The notes: generated by a model not told the origin, from the letters alone. DNA of 64,000 nt from Aliarcobacter cibarius (GCF_013372265.1 NZ_CP054051.1:248001-312000), one strand, 5' to 3'. Numbered from the stretch's first letter, positions 1 through 10,037 are shown. Made by a program: numbers and translations.

Positions 1-118
1 TAAAACCATATAAAATAATTTATAGAAACTATTATTAAATCAATTTCTTTGCTAAATTTAGTTCAAATATGTAAATACAGACATATGTATACAATTTCCT
101 ATAATTTAAAGGTTCTTC

Positions 119-3100
119 ATGCCACTTATTAAGATTTTAACATCTATCCAAAAAAAAGAGTTTGAAGAACCACCAATTCTAAATCAAGAGCTAAAAAATG
201 AAATTTTTAAACTGCCAATTGAATTAGAACAACAAGTTTATTCATTCAACAACAGTAGTAATCAAATTCATTTTATATTGATGTTTGGATATTTTAAAAT
301 AACACATAGATTTTTTAATCCAACTTCATATTATGATGAAGATATAAAATACATAGCTTCTAAATTTAAATTTGATGATAATTCATATTCCACTGATATT
401 GGACATAGTTCATTAGCTACATATAAAAATACAATAAAAAAACATTTTTCTTGTGTTAAATTTACTTCACATATATATGATATTCTTCAAAAAGAATCAG
501 ATTTATTAGTAAAAAAGCTATTAAAAACACAAGATATTTTTTATTTGTTAGTAGAAAAATCAATGGAATTAAGAATAGAAGTTCCTAGCTATACTCAAAT
601 AACAACTATCATTTCATCATCAATAAATGCACAAAACACCTTAGATTATAAAAAAATCAAAAAATATGAAAATCATGAAGCCTTAAAAAATCTTGATTAT
701 CTTTTAAAAGAAGATGTTTCAAACCCTACTAAATATGTTCTTGGTAAATATAAAAGAGTTTTACACTCTGTAAATGCTACTAAAGTTAGACAATCTAATA
801 TTGATTTTAGATATTTAAATGATTTATCAAAACAACTTGAACCTATTTTAAAAGAGCTTTCATTAGATGATAACACTATTATTCACTATGCAAAATGGGT
901 TGAAAAATCTGATATGCATCAAATTAGTAGAAAAGTAAAACATAAACAATATTTTGATTTGATATGTTTTGTGCTACATCAAGTAAAAATAAGAAGTGAC
1001 TATTTAATTGATATTTTCGTACAAGTGATGCAATCAATAAAACAAACCACATTAAGAGAACACCAAACAATTTATTATGATCAAAAACATAGCAGAACAA
1101 AGAATTTTAAAGACTTAACACAATTCTTACAAACAGAAATTATTCCAAATATATTAAATTTAGAATCAATTATTAAAAATGATTTCTCAAGTGAAGATAA
1201 AATATCTTTTATAGAGAATATAATTACAGAATTAACAAAAAATGAAGAGTTTCAAAAAATAAAATCAATAGATTTTAATTCATTAAATGAAGAGACTTCT
1301 TTTTATGATATGCTAGAGAATAACTCTTCTAAATTACAAATAAGAATAGCTAAGATTATCCAAAATGTTGATTTTGATACAAACAATTCACAAAAATCTT
1401 TTATAAAAGCAATAGAACATTATAAAAACAATAATGGGAAATTGAATTCATCAACTCCAAAAGATTTTTTAGAGAAAAATATTCAAAGTTTACTATTTCA
1501 AAAAGATGAAAATAATACTAAACATTTTAGAATTTCATTATATAAAATACTATTTTTTATTGAAATATCACAAGCTATTAAATCAGGAAAATTAAACCTT
1601 CTAAACTCTTATAGATATAGAGCATTTGAATCATATTTATTGGATATTAATAAATTCAAAAAAGAAAAGATGGATTTATTGGAACAATACAATCTTTTAC
1701 ATTTTGCTAATTGCAAAAAAACTACAACCTATTTAAAAGAGCAACTAAACTCATCTTTTAAAGATGTTAATGAAAAAATTTCAAAGGAATTAAATCTATA
1801 TTTTCATCTAAAAGGTGAAAATAGTTTTACAATAACTACTCCAAAAGTTGAAAAAGATATATCATTAGATCCATTAACAAAATGGCTTCCAAAAGACAAA
1901 TTTATTCCATTAATATCAATTTTGGAAGAGATTAATAGCTATATTAGTTTTACAAAAGTATTTACACATTACTCTTTAGGAAGGAATAGAAGTAACATAA
2001 AGATAGAAGCATTATTTGCATCTATTATTGGATATGGTTGTAATATCAACATTTCAAGAATGGCTAAAATTTCAAAAGGTATTTTTGAACATGATATAGA
2101 ACATGCAAGTAATTGGTATTTATCAAATGAAAATTTAATTGAAGCAAATGATAAAATCATAGCTTTTACAGAACAGTTAGACATAGTAAAACTTTTTAAA
2201 AATGATAAAGACAAAAATCATACAGCAAGTGATGGTCAAAAGTTTAATATTTCAGTTGATTCTTTAAATGCTGGATATTCATTTAAATATTTTGGATTAG
2301 GAAGAGGTGTTAGTAGATATATGTTTATTGATGAATCACATAGACTATTTTATTCAACTGTAATCAATGCAAATGAAAGAGAAGCTGCTTATGTAATTGA
2401 TGGTTTAATGCATAATGACACAATTCAGAGTGATATTCATTCGACAGACACTTTTGGCTATAGTGAAGTTGTATTTGCTCTAACACATCTATTAGGTTTT
2501 TCATTTGCACCAAGAATTAAAAATTTTAAAGAACAGCAACTATATGCATTTGAAGCAAAAAAAGAGTATCACAAATTAGGATATAAAGTTTTACCAATAA
2601 AACAAATCAATATAGAACTAATAGAAGAACAATGGGAAAATATTTTAAGATTTGTTCTTACAATAAAAGAGAGAGAAACTACAGCATCACAACTTCTTAA
2701 AAGACTTACTTCCTATCCAAAACAACATAAAACATATTTAGCATTAAGAGAGTTTGGAAGAATAATAAAAACAAAATTTCTCCTTGAATATATTGATGAT
2801 GTTACGCTTCGTCAACAAATTGAAAAGCAATTAAATAAAATAGAAAATGCAAATAAATTTTCTAAAGCAATATTTTTTGGAAATAATGGAGAATACATGT
2901 ATGCTACAAAAGAAGAACAAGATATAGCAAGTAATTCCCTAAGATTAATTCAAAATGCTATTATTTGTTGGAATTATTTATATTTCTCTGATAAATTAGC
3001 AAAAGAAACTGATGAAAATGAAAAATCATTAATAATTCAATCAATTCAAAATGGTTCTATTGTTCATTGGCAACATATTAATTTTTATGGTGAATATGAT

Positions 3101-3181
3101 TTTACTGGAATAGAAACAAATAAAAAAGAATTTGAATTTAATTTAGAGAAAATAATAAATCTAAAAGTAGAAGATAAGTAA
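119..3181 (+). CDS. tnpA: Tn3-family transposase (TnpA)
   Basis: A 1020-residue protein, the usual length for Tn3-family transposases, which cut and join transposon ends during replicative transposition. The N-terminal third resembles the DUF4158-type DNA-binding region. The C-terminal half holds the DDE catalytic region: an Asp in TASDGQKF (about residue 702), the family motif STDTFGYSE (about 780) and an acidic segment around IKERETTAS. The closing motif VHWQHINFYGEYDF is typical of the family. No resolvase, res site or convincing 38-bp terminal inverted repeats are visible, and the left end may lie outside the window, so mobility cannot be judged. The reading frame is intact. Confidence 0.93.
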   Translation: MPLIKILTSIQKKEFEEPPILNQELKNEIFKLPIELEQQVYSFNNSSNQIHFILMFGYFKITHRFFNPTSYYDEDIKYIASKFKFDDNSYSTDIGHSSLATYKNTIKKHFSCVKFTSHIYDILQKESDLLVKKLLKTQDIFYLLVEKSMELRIEVPSYTQITTIISSSINAQNTLDYKKIKKYENHEALKNLDYLLKEDVSNPTKYVLGKYKRVLHSVNATKVRQSNIDFRYLNDLSKQLEPILKELSLDDNTIIHYAKWVEKSDMHQISRKVKHKQYFDLICFVLHQVKIRSDYLIDIFVQVMQSIKQTTLREHQTIYYDQKHSRTKNFKDLTQFLQTEIIPNILNLESIIKNDFSSEDKISFIENIITELTKNEEFQKIKSIDFNSLNEETSFYDMLENNSSKLQIRIAKIIQNVDFDTNNSQKSFIKAIEHYKNNNGKLNSSTPKDFLEKNIQSLLFQKDENNTKHFRISLYKILFFIEISQAIKSGKLNLLNSYRYRAFESYLLDINKFKKEKMDLLEQYNLLHFANCKKTTTYLKEQLNSSFKDVNEKISKELNLYFHLKGENSFTITTPKVEKDISLDPLTKWLPKDKFIPLISILEEINSYISFTKVFTHYSLGRNRSNIKIEALFASIIGYGCNINISRMAKISKGIFEHDIEHASNWYLSNENLIEANDKIIAFTEQLDIVKLFKNDKDKNHTASDGQKFNISVDSLNAGYSFKYFGLGRGVSRYMFIDESHRLFYSTVINANEREAAYVIDGLMHNDTIQSDIHSTDTFGYSEVVFALTHLLGFSFAPRIKNFKEQQLYAFEAKKEYHKLGYKVLPIKQINIELIEEQWENILRFVLTIKERETTASQLLKRLTSYPKQHKTYLALREFGRIIKTKFLLEYIDDVTLRQQIEKQLNKIENANKFSKAIFFGNNGEYMYATKEEQDIASNSLRLIQNAIICWNYLYFSDKLAKETDENEKSLIIQSIQNGSIVHWQHINFYGEYDFTGIETNKKEFEFNLEKIINLKVEDK

Positions 3182-3289
3182 AAAAGATAGAAAAGCCATT
3201 ATATAGGGATTTCCTTATCATTTTAAGTTTAGTTTAAATATTGTTGGAAAAAAAATCCCTTTGTAGGTCTATACCCATAAAACTAAAAC

Positions 3290-3383
3290 TTTAAAACTTG
3301 GTAACTATAACTCTATTAAATACACTTATGTTTCAACTACAACTACACATAAAACACTTGGAAGAGTAAAAATTGTATTTATT
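3290..3383 (+). pseudogene. Fragment of IS4-family transposase
   Basis: Positions 3301-3383 match the reverse complement of 47209-47294 inside the IS4-like transposase with a single mismatch that I can see; similarity fades leftwards to about 3290. The fragment corresponds to the part of the protein reading NSIKYTYVSTTTTHKTLG. It has no start, no catalytic residues and is cut off on the right where an IS630 fragment begins. It is a relic of an earlier insertion of the same element. A stem (3205-3212 with 3253-3260) lies between tnpA and this relic. Confidence 0.85.
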
Positions 3384-3408
3384 ACTCCCCTAACTAAATA
3401 CCCAAAAA

Positions 3409-3750
3409 TCAACCAGCATACTGAACCTTTGGATGTTTAAAAAAGTTAGCTACTTTTTGTGGATTATTTTGAATTGACAGCATATATTTTTCAGTATTAT
3501 TTCTTAGTTCTTTTTGTGTTGTTGGCAATTCATATTTATTAGCACTTTGTTTATAATCTTGATTTAGATATTCATCTGGATTATAATCAGGTGAATAAGC
3601 TGGAAGATAAAATAGTTTTATTTTATCTTTATTCTCTTCTTCCCAAGCTTTTACTATCTTTGCATGATGAACTCTTAGGTTATCTACAATTAAAAATACT
3701 TTTTTACCACTATTTGAATCGATAACTTTTTTACAAAATTTTTAGCTATA
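3409..3750 (-). pseudogene. C-terminal remnant of IS630-family transposase
   Basis: Translating the minus strand gives about 113 codons ending in a TGA at 3409-3411 that match the end of an IS630/DDE_3 transposase: KKVFLIVDNLRVHHAK, then LFYLPAYSPDYNPDEYLN with the final catalytic Glu. The N-terminal half of the enzyme, including the first catalytic Asp, is missing; a stop codon interrupts the frame just upstream, near 3760. It cannot be functional. It abuts an IS4 fragment and a YnfA-like gene. Confidence 0.85.
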
Positions 3751-3780
3751 ATAATAAAAATATACTAATACTTCGATTAT

Positions 3781-4110
3781 TCAAACTTTTTGATTTCCAA
3801 ATAAAATAACAAAAGCTCCGAAAATACAAAGACTAGAACCAATTAAGTCCCATCTATTAAAATCTTGTTTTTCAACAAAATATAACCAAGATAAAGAAGA
3901 GATTACATAAATTCCTCCGTAAACTGCGTATCCCCTTCCAGCAAATTGCATATTTACTTTAGTAAGTAAATATGCAAACAATATTAAAGATATTAAACCT
4001 AAAGCTAAAAACCAATAACTTTTATCAAGTCTAAAATAGACCCAAAAGCTATAGCAACCGAGTATTTCAAAAAATGCTGCTAAAAAATATAAACTAAATT
4101 CTTTAATCAA
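3781..4110 (-). CDS. YnfA/UPF0060 family small membrane protein
   Basis: A 109-residue protein with four hydrophobic segments (about residues 6-24, 33-50, 62-80 and 88-105), the length and topology of the YnfA (UPF0060) family. The family signature AGRGYAVYGGIYV lies in the middle, and EILGCYSFW is in the first helix. The family is related to small multidrug-resistance exporters, but its substrate is not firmly established. It is monocistronic and flanked by transposase debris, so it may have travelled with those elements. Confidence 0.85.
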   Translation of the reverse strand: MIKEFSLYFLAAFFEILGCYSFWVYFRLDKSYWFLALGLISLILFAYLLTKVNMQFAGRGYAVYGGIYVISSLSWLYFVEKQDFNRWDLIGSSLCIFGAFVILFGNQKV

Positions 4111-4331
4111 AAGATATCCTAAATATAAATTTTTAAAATAAATATAAATTCTAAGCTTTAATTATATTAGAATCACCTTTTTTTAAAAATTAATTTTTTC
4201 TACTATTTCACAAAGTATATTGAATAATTACTCTTCATCATAAATTATTAAATTAGACTCTTTAAAAGCTATTTTTAATCAAATTAATATTTTTATTTGG
4301 ATAGTTTTATGAAAAAATTTATAGGTATATA

Positions 4332-5705
4332 ATGTTAAAAAAATTTGTACTAAGTACAACAATATTAGTTAATTTTACTTTTGCACAAACATATGAAGAA
4401 GGTATATTAGCTTACAATAATTTTGATTTTGAGAAAGCTTTTAAAATATTAGAAGATTTATCAATGAATGATAATGTTCAAGCACAGTTCTTCCTAGCAG
4501 AAAAATATAAAATAGGTGAAATAGTAAAAGAAGATATACAAAAAGCTTTTACTTTATATGAAAAAGCAGCTAATCAAGGTTTCGCACCTGCTCAATTTAA
4601 TCTAGGAGCAATATACTACAATGGTAGTTTAGGTAAAAAAAATTATTTAAAAGCATTTGAATGGTTTGAAAAAGCTGCAAATAACAATGATGCTATGGCT
4701 CAATTTATCCTTGGAGATATATATCTTAATGGAATAAGAGTAGAAAGAAATTTAAAAAAAGCTAAAGAATATTTTGAGAAAGCTGCCTTACAGGGACATA
4801 CAATATCAGAATTTATATTGGGTAATATTTATTATAATGGATATGAAACTGAACAGAACTTTGAAAAAGCTGTGTTTTGGTATGAAAAAGCTGCTCTTAA
4901 AGGTGATCCAAAGGCACAATTTAATCTTGGACTTATGTATGATGAAGGCGAAGGAGTAATTCAAAATTATGAAAAAGCATTTAAATGGTTTGAAGAAGCT
5001 GCAAAACAAGGTTTACCTGAAGCTCAATACAATTTAGGATGCATGTATGAAGATGGAGAAGGCGTACAACAAAATTATGAAAAAGCATTTGAATGGTTTA
5101 CTAAAGCTGCTAATCAAGGATATTCTATAGCTTTTAATAGTCTTGGTTATTTATACTATTATGGAAAAGGTGTAGAACAAGATTTTGAAAAGGCAAATTT
5201 ATTTAAAAATAAAGCTTTAGAATATGATTCTATGATGGAAAAGAATTTACAATACGCAAGAAAAATCGAATCTATTTTTTTAGAAGATACTCTTCTTCTA
5301 ATTAATAAAAATACTCAAGATAAAATTTTTGAGATAACAGATAAACTAAAAGAAAAGTTAGATATTAATTTATATATCGTCGCTTCTTTAGATAATGGAA
5401 TATCAAATGATTTATCTGAATCCCAAAAATTAGAAGCTTTAAACAAATATTACAATTATATAAAATCAAGTATTAATTCTTCAGAAAAATATATTCTATT
5501 ATCTTTAGCTAAAGAACAAAATTATTTAAATATATTTTATACAGAGGATTTAATTTCAAATAGTGAAAAAAATGAAATATTAATGAATATTATTTATACA
5601 ATTAACAATGAAGATAAAAATGATATTAATCTTAATACACCCATACTAAATGGAGTAATTAAAATTGAGGAGATATTAAGTAAAAAGAATAATATTGAAA
5701 TATAA
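4332..5705 (+). CDS. Secreted Sel1-repeat protein with a possible TPM-like C-terminal domain
   Basis: 457 residues. A short signal peptide ends near NFTFAQ (about residue 19), so the protein is probably periplasmic. Seven Sel1 repeats of about 36 residues follow (roughly residues 50-300), each with an AQFNLG-like start and a KAF.W.EKAA-like helix; such repeats mediate protein contacts. The last 150 residues have no repeats. The stretch beginning DTLLLINKN, with a predicted beta strand LYIVAS, resembles the start of TPM (YgcG-type) domains; this is a weak inference. A seven-codon frame (MKKFIGI, from 4309) ends in TAATG and overlaps the start codon by one base, so translation may be coupled, or the gene may once have started there. 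Confidence 0.8.
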   Translation: MLKKFVLSTTILVNFTFAQTYEEGILAYNNFDFEKAFKILEDLSMNDNVQAQFFLAEKYKIGEIVKEDIQKAFTLYEKAANQGFAPAQFNLGAIYYNGSLGKKNYLKAFEWFEKAANNNDAMAQFILGDIYLNGIRVERNLKKAKEYFEKAALQGHTISEFILGNIYYNGYETEQNFEKAVFWYEKAALKGDPKAQFNLGLMYDEGEGVIQNYEKAFKWFEEAAKQGLPEAQYNLGCMYEDGEGVQQNYEKAFEWFTKAANQGYSIAFNSLGYLYYYGKGVEQDFEKANLFKNKALEYDSMMEKNLQYARKIESIFLEDTLLLINKNTQDKIFEITDKLKEKLDINLYIVASLDNGISNDLSESQKLEALNKYYNYIKSSINSSEKYILLSLAKEQNYLNIFYTEDLISNSEKNEILMNIIYTINNEDKNDINLNTPILNGVIKIEEILSKKNNIEI

Positions 5706-5721
5706 ACTCATTTTGTCATAA

Positions 5722-5883
5722 ATTCAACAAAATGCGATGATAGCAAGCCAAACACATGATGTTGCAGTTCTAACAGATGATATAGCAAAACTTATTGTGC
5801 AACATGCAGATGAGAAAGAGTTTAGAGGTAAAAAAGAAGTAAAAAGAAGAGATATAAGCCTAAACTCAAAAATACATAATACA
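5722..5883 (+). pseudogene. C-terminal tail of a methyl-accepting chemotaxis protein
   Basis: The frame reads IQQNAMIASQTHDVAVLTDD, then HADEKEFRGKKEVKRRDI, which is the usual end of chemoreceptors of this group (the last helix plus a KEF-GK tail). There is a stop codon just upstream at 5719 and no start or signalling tip, so only the last 50 or so codons survive. Confidence 0.6.
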
Positions 5884-5887
5884 CAAA

Positions 5888-5959
5888 ACAATCAATGATT
5901 TAGGTATTGACTTTTCACAAGGTTACTATTTTAGTTCACCTAAAAAAGATTTATTCTAA
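5888..5959 (+). pseudogene. C-terminal end of an EAL-domain protein
   Basis: In the frame starting at 5888 the sequence reads NDLGIDFSQGYYFSSP and ends in TAA at 5957-5959. This is the characteristic end of EAL cyclic-di-GMP phosphodiesterase domains (GIDFAQGYYFG-type). The rest of the gene is absent. Together with the chemoreceptor tail just before it, it marks deletion debris between the Sel1 gene and the CetB-like gene. Confidence 0.6.
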
Positions 5960-6004
5960 AATAAAATTTAAAATTTATTTAAACAAATTCCTAAAGGTTA
6001 AACA

Positions 6005-6388
6005 TTAGTCCAATGTTTTATAAAGTTCTATAACTCTCTCTATCTCTTTTATTGTAGCCTTTCTTCTACAAGATAGATATCCTTTTGTTCCCTCAGTTGT
6101 GATTGTTGGATAAACTGTTGCATAAACCCAATAATAGTCTCCATTTTTCGTAGCATTTTTTACATGTCCAGTCCAAACTTTTCCACTTTTTACAGTATCC
6201 CACAAACTTTTAAATGCTGCTTTTGGCATATCAGGATGTCTTACTATATTGTGAGGTTGTCCTATTAATTCATTCACATGATAACCAGCAATTTTACAAA
6301 AATGATCACTTGCAAATGTAATTATTCCTTTTTCATCTGTTTCACTTACTAAAAAAGCAAATTCATCTAAAATTATCTCTTTTGACAT
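6005..6388 (-). CDS. Single-PAS redox sensor protein, CetB/Aer-like
   Basis: A 127-residue cytoplasmic protein made of one PAS domain. It contains the Aer-type flavin-pocket sequence GQPHNIVRHPDMPKAAF (about residues 42-58), then WTGHVKNATKNGDYYWV and the closing GYLSCRRKAT. It lies 13 bp downstream of a chemoreceptor gene on the same strand. In Campylobacter, CetB (PAS) and CetA (membrane receptor) are separate proteins that together do the job of E. coli Aer in energy taxis, and the same division of labour is inferred here. The ribosome site GAGAGG precedes the ATG. Confidence 0.85.
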   Translation of the reverse strand: MSKEIILDEFAFLVSETDEKGIITFASDHFCKIAGYHVNELIGQPHNIVRHPDMPKAAFKSLWDTVKSGKVWTGHVKNATKNGDYYWVYATVYPTITTEGTKGYLSCRRKATIKEIERVIELYKTLD

Positions 6389-6401
6389 ATTTAATCCTCT
6401 C

Positions 6402-7802
6402 TTAGCTTACTTTTTTTGTTTTAGCGTCTTGAACTAAAATTTGAGCCATTTTTAAAGTTTGTTCTGAAATTAAAGACACATTACTTGCTTCAGCAGCATT
6501 TTCTTGAGTAGCTTTATCAAGTGTACTTATTGCTCTATTTATTTGTTCGATTCCTTTTAATTGTTCATTTGAAGCTACACTTACATTTTGAATAATTTCT
6601 AAAGTTTCAATTATTTGAGAATTTAAATTTTTGTAGCCTTTTATCATCTCATCTGATATCTTTTTACCTTCATCCGTTTTATGAGAAGCTTTTTCAACTA
6701 AATCTTTTATTTCTTTAGCAGCTTGTGCACTTCTACTTGCTAAATTTCTTACTTCGCCAGCAACGACTGCAAATCCTTTTCCAGCTTCACCTGCAGTCGC
6801 TGCCTCAACTGCTGCGTTAAGTGAAAGAATATTTGTCTGAAAAGCTATATTATCAATTACACTTATTGCTTCATTTATAGCTTTAACTTCAGAATTAATT
6901 TCATCCATAGACGAAGCCGTCTTATTTGCTAAATCTTCACCTAAAGTAACTGAATCCCTTACATCTTTGCTTAAGCTTGCCATTTTTAATGCATTTTCTG
7001 TATTATTCTTTGTAATACTAGTAATCTCTTCTAATGCTGCTGCTGTTTCTTCTAAAGAAGCAGCTTGCTCATTTGCCCTATGTGCTAGATTATCTACACT
7101 TTTACTCATTTGGATCGAAGTACTTTCAAGTAAATTACCATTTTCTAGATTTTGTTTTGCATTAGAATTTAATTCAGTACCAAGTTGATTGATTCTTTCC
7201 ATTGTAAAAAGCATTCTACCTTTTATAATTGGATCTATTTGTATTTGTTTAGTATAATCTTGTTCAGTATAAAGACCAACTATTTGTCCTAAATCTTCTA
7301 TATTTTTATTAGTTCTTTCTAACATATTATTTACAATAGTTTTTAAAGTGTGAATCATTGGATTTGTAGTTGTTGCACTTATTCTAGCTGTATAGATACC
7401 TTGAGATACTTTATCAAGAGCAATTACAATTTCACCCATAATATGCATATCATCTTTTCTAGTTTTATCAAATTGCTGTACATATTGATTTAATTCTTTT
7501 AAAATATACCCTATTTCATCATTTTTAATATATTCAGCAACTCTTATGTAATTAGTTTTAAAAAATACAAATTCCATTAAATTCTGCAAATATTCTTCAA
7601 GTCTTGCTATTCCTCCAACAACTCTTTGTATTGATTTATAACTAAGATAAGCAACAAGTATTGCAAAAAATACATTCAATGCAATAATTCCCCAAGTTTT
7701 TTTATCACTAAATAAAGCAAAAGCACTAATTGTAATAAAACCAATTTGGCTAATAACCATTATTAAAGTGATTCTATATTTCGTTGAAATATTTATAACC
7801 AT
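6402..7802 (-). CDS. Methyl-accepting chemotaxis protein, CetA-like
   Basis: 466 residues. Two hydrophobic segments lie close together at the N-terminus (about 10-30 and 36-56), with almost no periplasmic domain between them, so this receptor does not bind external ligands directly. A HAMP-like linker region and a long coiled-coil signalling domain follow; the tip includes [17 protein letters not shown] and [19 protein letters not shown]. The PAS gene immediately downstream is its likely sensory partner, signalling redox state to CheA. The gene appears intact, unlike the second copy at 30.7-31.5 kb. Confidence 0.88.
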   Translation of the reverse strand: MVINISTKYRITLIMVISQIGFITISAFALFSDKKTWGIIALNVFFAILVAYLSYKSIQRVVGGIARLEEYLQNLMEFVFFKTNYIRVAEYIKNDEIGYILKELNQYVQQFDKTRKDDMHIMGEIVIALDKVSQGIYTARISATTTNPMIHTLKTIVNNMLERTNKNIEDLGQIVGLYTEQDYTKQIQIDPIIKGRMLFTMERINQLGTELNSNAKQNLENGNLLESTSIQMSKSVDNLAHRANEQAASLEETAAALEEITSITKNNTENALKMASLSKDVRDSVTLGEDLANKTASSMDEINSEVKAINEAISVIDNIAFQTNILSLNAAVEAATAGEAGKGFAVVAGEVRNLASRSAQAAKEIKDLVEKASHKTDEGKKISDEMIKGYKNLNSQIIETLEIIQNVSVASNEQLKGIEQINRAISTLDKATQENAAEASNVSLISEQTLKMAQILVQDAKTKKVS

Positions 7803-8048
7803 CCTTTTTCCCTTTTTTTAATAATCTTTAAAATATTCTCCTACAAATTTTTAAAGATTAAAGTAGATAAATAACTTTTCATAGTTTATAATACACATTA
7901 TTTATTTCATAATGATTTCAAAAAAATAATCCTTTTATTTTTTATTAGATTTAAATATTGAGTTGAGAATTTTAATCTTAAAAAATAGCATCAAAATAGC
8001 TATATATCGTAATTAAAAACGTTTTAGTTAGTATAAATAAATTTAAAA

Positions 8049-8083
8049 TTTTTCTCTATGATTTTTATTTCATAGAGAAAATT
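8049..8083 (-). terminator. Stem-loop terminator after cysK
   Basis: The arms TTTTCTCTATG and CATAGAGAAAA pair around a 10-base AT-rich loop, just beyond the cysK stop codon on the minus strand; several T residues follow in that direction. The stretch 7803-8048 between this and the chemoreceptor start is AT-rich and shows nothing else that I can name. Confidence 0.75.
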
Positions 8084-8093
8084 TATATTTGAT

Positions 8094-9023
8094 TTATTCC
8101 TCATCATATTCATATAAAACCGTACTAAGATATCTTTCTCCTGTATCACATAAAATTGTTACTATTGTTTTATCTTTATTTTCAGGACGTTTAGCTATTT
8201 GAGAAGCTACATGAACATTTGCACCAGCTGAAATTCCAACTAGTAGTCCTTCTTCTTTTGCTAAATTTCTTGCTGTTTCGATTGCATCTTCATTTGAAAC
8301 TGTAACGATTTCATCGTATATTTTTGTATTCAATACATCAGGAATAAACCCTGCTCCTATTCCTTGAATTTTATGTGCTCCAGGATTTCCACCACTTAAC
8401 ACTGGTGAGGCTATAGGTTCAACAGCAATAACTTTTATATTTGAGTTATATTGTTTTAGTACTTCTCCAATCCCAGTAATTGAACCTCCTGTTCCAATTG
8501 CAGCAACAAGAAAATCAATATTTCCACCAGTATCATTTAATATTTCTTGAGCTGTTGTAACTCTATGAACTGCTGGATTAGCTTTATTTTGAAATTGCTG
8601 AGGAATAAATGAGTTATCTATTGTTTTACTCAATTCTAAAGCTTTTTCTACAGCTCCTTTCATACCTTTTTCAGGCTCAGTTAACACAAGCTTAGCACCT
8701 AAAGCTTTTAAAAGTCTTCTTCTTTCTAAACTCATTGAACTAGGCATTGTAAGAATTAGTTTTATACCTTTTGCTGCACAAACTGATGCTAGTGCTATTC
8801 CAGTATTTCCACTTGTTGGTTCAATAATTGTTGTATTTTTATTTATTAATCCATCGATTAAAGCCTCATTAATCATATTAAAACCAATTCTATCTTTAAC
8901 AGAATGAGTTGGATTTAAAAATTCACATTTACCCAAAACAGTTGCTCCACTTGAACTTGCATCTTTAAGTTTTACAAGAGGTGTATTTCCTATTAATTCT
9001 GTTACATCATTTGCATATTTCAT
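8094..9023 (-). CDS. cysK: Cysteine synthase A (O-acetylserine sulfhydrylase)
   Basis: 309 residues, normal for CysK, which joins O-acetylserine and sulfide to make cysteine using pyridoxal phosphate in the cytoplasm. The PLP lysine is K43 in NPTHSVKDRIG. The substrate loop EPTSGNTGIALA and the phosphate-binding loop GTGGSITG are intact. It is the last gene of the cysE-small protein-cysK set and is followed by a terminator. Because cysE is only two genes upstream, the two enzymes are probably made together and may form the usual cysteine synthase complex. Confidence 0.95.
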   Translation of the reverse strand: MKYANDVTELIGNTPLVKLKDASSSGATVLGKCEFLNPTHSVKDRIGFNMINEALIDGLINKNTTIIEPTSGNTGIALASVCAAKGIKLILTMPSSMSLERRRLLKALGAKLVLTEPEKGMKGAVEKALELSKTIDNSFIPQQFQNKANPAVHRVTTAQEILNDTGGNIDFLVAAIGTGGSITGIGEVLKQYNSNIKVIAVEPIASPVLSGGNPGAHKIQGIGAGFIPDVLNTKIYDEIVTVSNEDAIETARNLAKEEGLLVGISAGANVHVASQIAKRPENKDKTIVTILCDTGERYLSTVLYEYDEE

Positions 9024-9067
9024 ATTTTTTCCTTATTTTAAATTTTAAATCTATTCTAAAGCATTGT

Positions 9068-9271
9068 TTATGCTTTAAACTTTTTATGAATGGTGAATAT
9101 ATATTTCTTAGTAAAATCAATAAAAATTCTAAATAACAATCCTAAAATAAGAGCTAATCCAAGAATTATATTTAATTCATTCAAATCTATATTTTTAGTT
9201 GTTTCAACAAATATCAAAGTAATTAATGAAAATAAAATCAAAAATATTTTATTTAAAATAGTTAAAATCAT
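9068..9271 (-). CDS. Small two-helix membrane protein between cysE and cysK
   Basis: 67 residues with two predicted membrane helices (about 5-22 and 35-52) and a basic C-terminal tail (KKYIFTIHKKFKA). The start is supported by an AGGTGA ribosome site that overlaps the cysE stop codon, and the gene fits exactly between cysE and cysK, so it is likely real. I do not recognise a family. Its position suggests a role connected with cysteine or sulfide, but that rests on context only. The open frame on the opposite strand is its shadow. Confidence 0.6.
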   Translation of the reverse strand: MILTILNKIFLILFSLITLIFVETTKNIDLNELNIILGLALILGLLFRIFIDFTKKYIFTIHKKFKA

Positions 9272-9281
9272 TATTTATCAC

Positions 9282-10037
9282 CTATATTCCAGCACCATCA
9301 ATAAAATAGTCATCTAATAGGTCAAAATTAATTTCTTTTTTATTTCGCTTTTTATGAATCTCATCTAAGTTTTCACTACTAACAAGATGTTTTTCTTCAA
9401 GTAATTTTTCTAATAATTCAATTCTTTTATTTAAATACTTGAATGCCTCTTTTTCAATATCAGGTAAATCACTATGAATAAATTTTCCTGATTTGTCATA
9501 CCTTTTAATAACTTTTGCAGGAATTCCAACTGCTGTTGTATAGTCTGGAACATCAGAAATAACAACTGAATTAGCTCCAATTTTAGAACTTCTACCAATT
9601 GTAATATTTCCTAAAACTTTTGCTCCACTTCCAATTACACTATTAGCTTTAACTGTTGGATGCCTTTTACCCTTGTTAAGACTAACTCCACCTAATGTTA
9701 CACCTTGGTAAATTAGTACATCATCTTCAACTATTGTAGTTTCTCCAATTACAACTCCTATTCCGTGGTCAATAAAAACTCTTCTTCCAATAGTTGCTCC
9801 TGGATGAATATCAACATTTGTTAAAAATTGACTAATTCCACTATATATTCTTGATAATTTTTTTAAACCTTTTAAATACAATCTATTTGCTATTCGATAA
9901 TGTATTATCGCCCAAACACCTGGATAATTAAATATAATCTCTAAATTTGATTCAAGTGCTGGATCGTTATATTTTGGAACATTAAAATCTTCTTTTATTT
10001 GAGTAAAAAGTCCCAATCTTGAATGTCTACTTTGCAT
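9282..10037 (-). CDS. cysE: Serine O-acetyltransferase
   Basis: CysE acetylates serine with acetyl-CoA, the first step of cysteine synthesis. I place the start at the ATG at 10037 (MQSRHSRLGL) because AAGGAT precedes it; an upstream ATG at 10076 would add 13 basic residues without a good ribosome site. The left-handed beta-helix is obvious from hexapeptide repeats (IHPGATIGRRVFIDHGIGV, then GVTLGGVSLNKGKRHPTV), including the catalytic His of DHGIGVVIGE. It contains all parts of the short CysE/SAT type. Spacing to the next gene is 10 bp. Confidence 0.93.
   Translation of the reverse strand: MQSRHSRLGLFTQIKEDFNVPKYNDPALESNLEIIFNYPGVWAIIHYRIANRLYLKGLKKLSRIYSGISQFLTNVDIHPGATIGRRVFIDHGIGVVIGETTIVEDDVLIYQGVTLGGVSLNKGKRHPTVKANSVIGSGAKVLGNITIGRSSKIGANSVVISDVPDYTTAVGIPAKVIKRYDKSGKFIHSDLPDIEKEAFKYLNKRIELLEKLLEEKHLVSSENLDEIHKKRNKKEINFDLLDDYFIDGAGI

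Noticed and set aside
3182-3262. GGGATTT...TTTTAAG near 3206 as the right terminal repeat of the Tn3-type transposon
   Set aside because: The orientation is wrong for a right end, and no matching left end is visible in positions 1-118.
9090-9317. Plus-strand frame opposite the small protein and the cysE end
   Set aside because: The minus-strand frame has a ribosome site and fits the operon; this one has neither.
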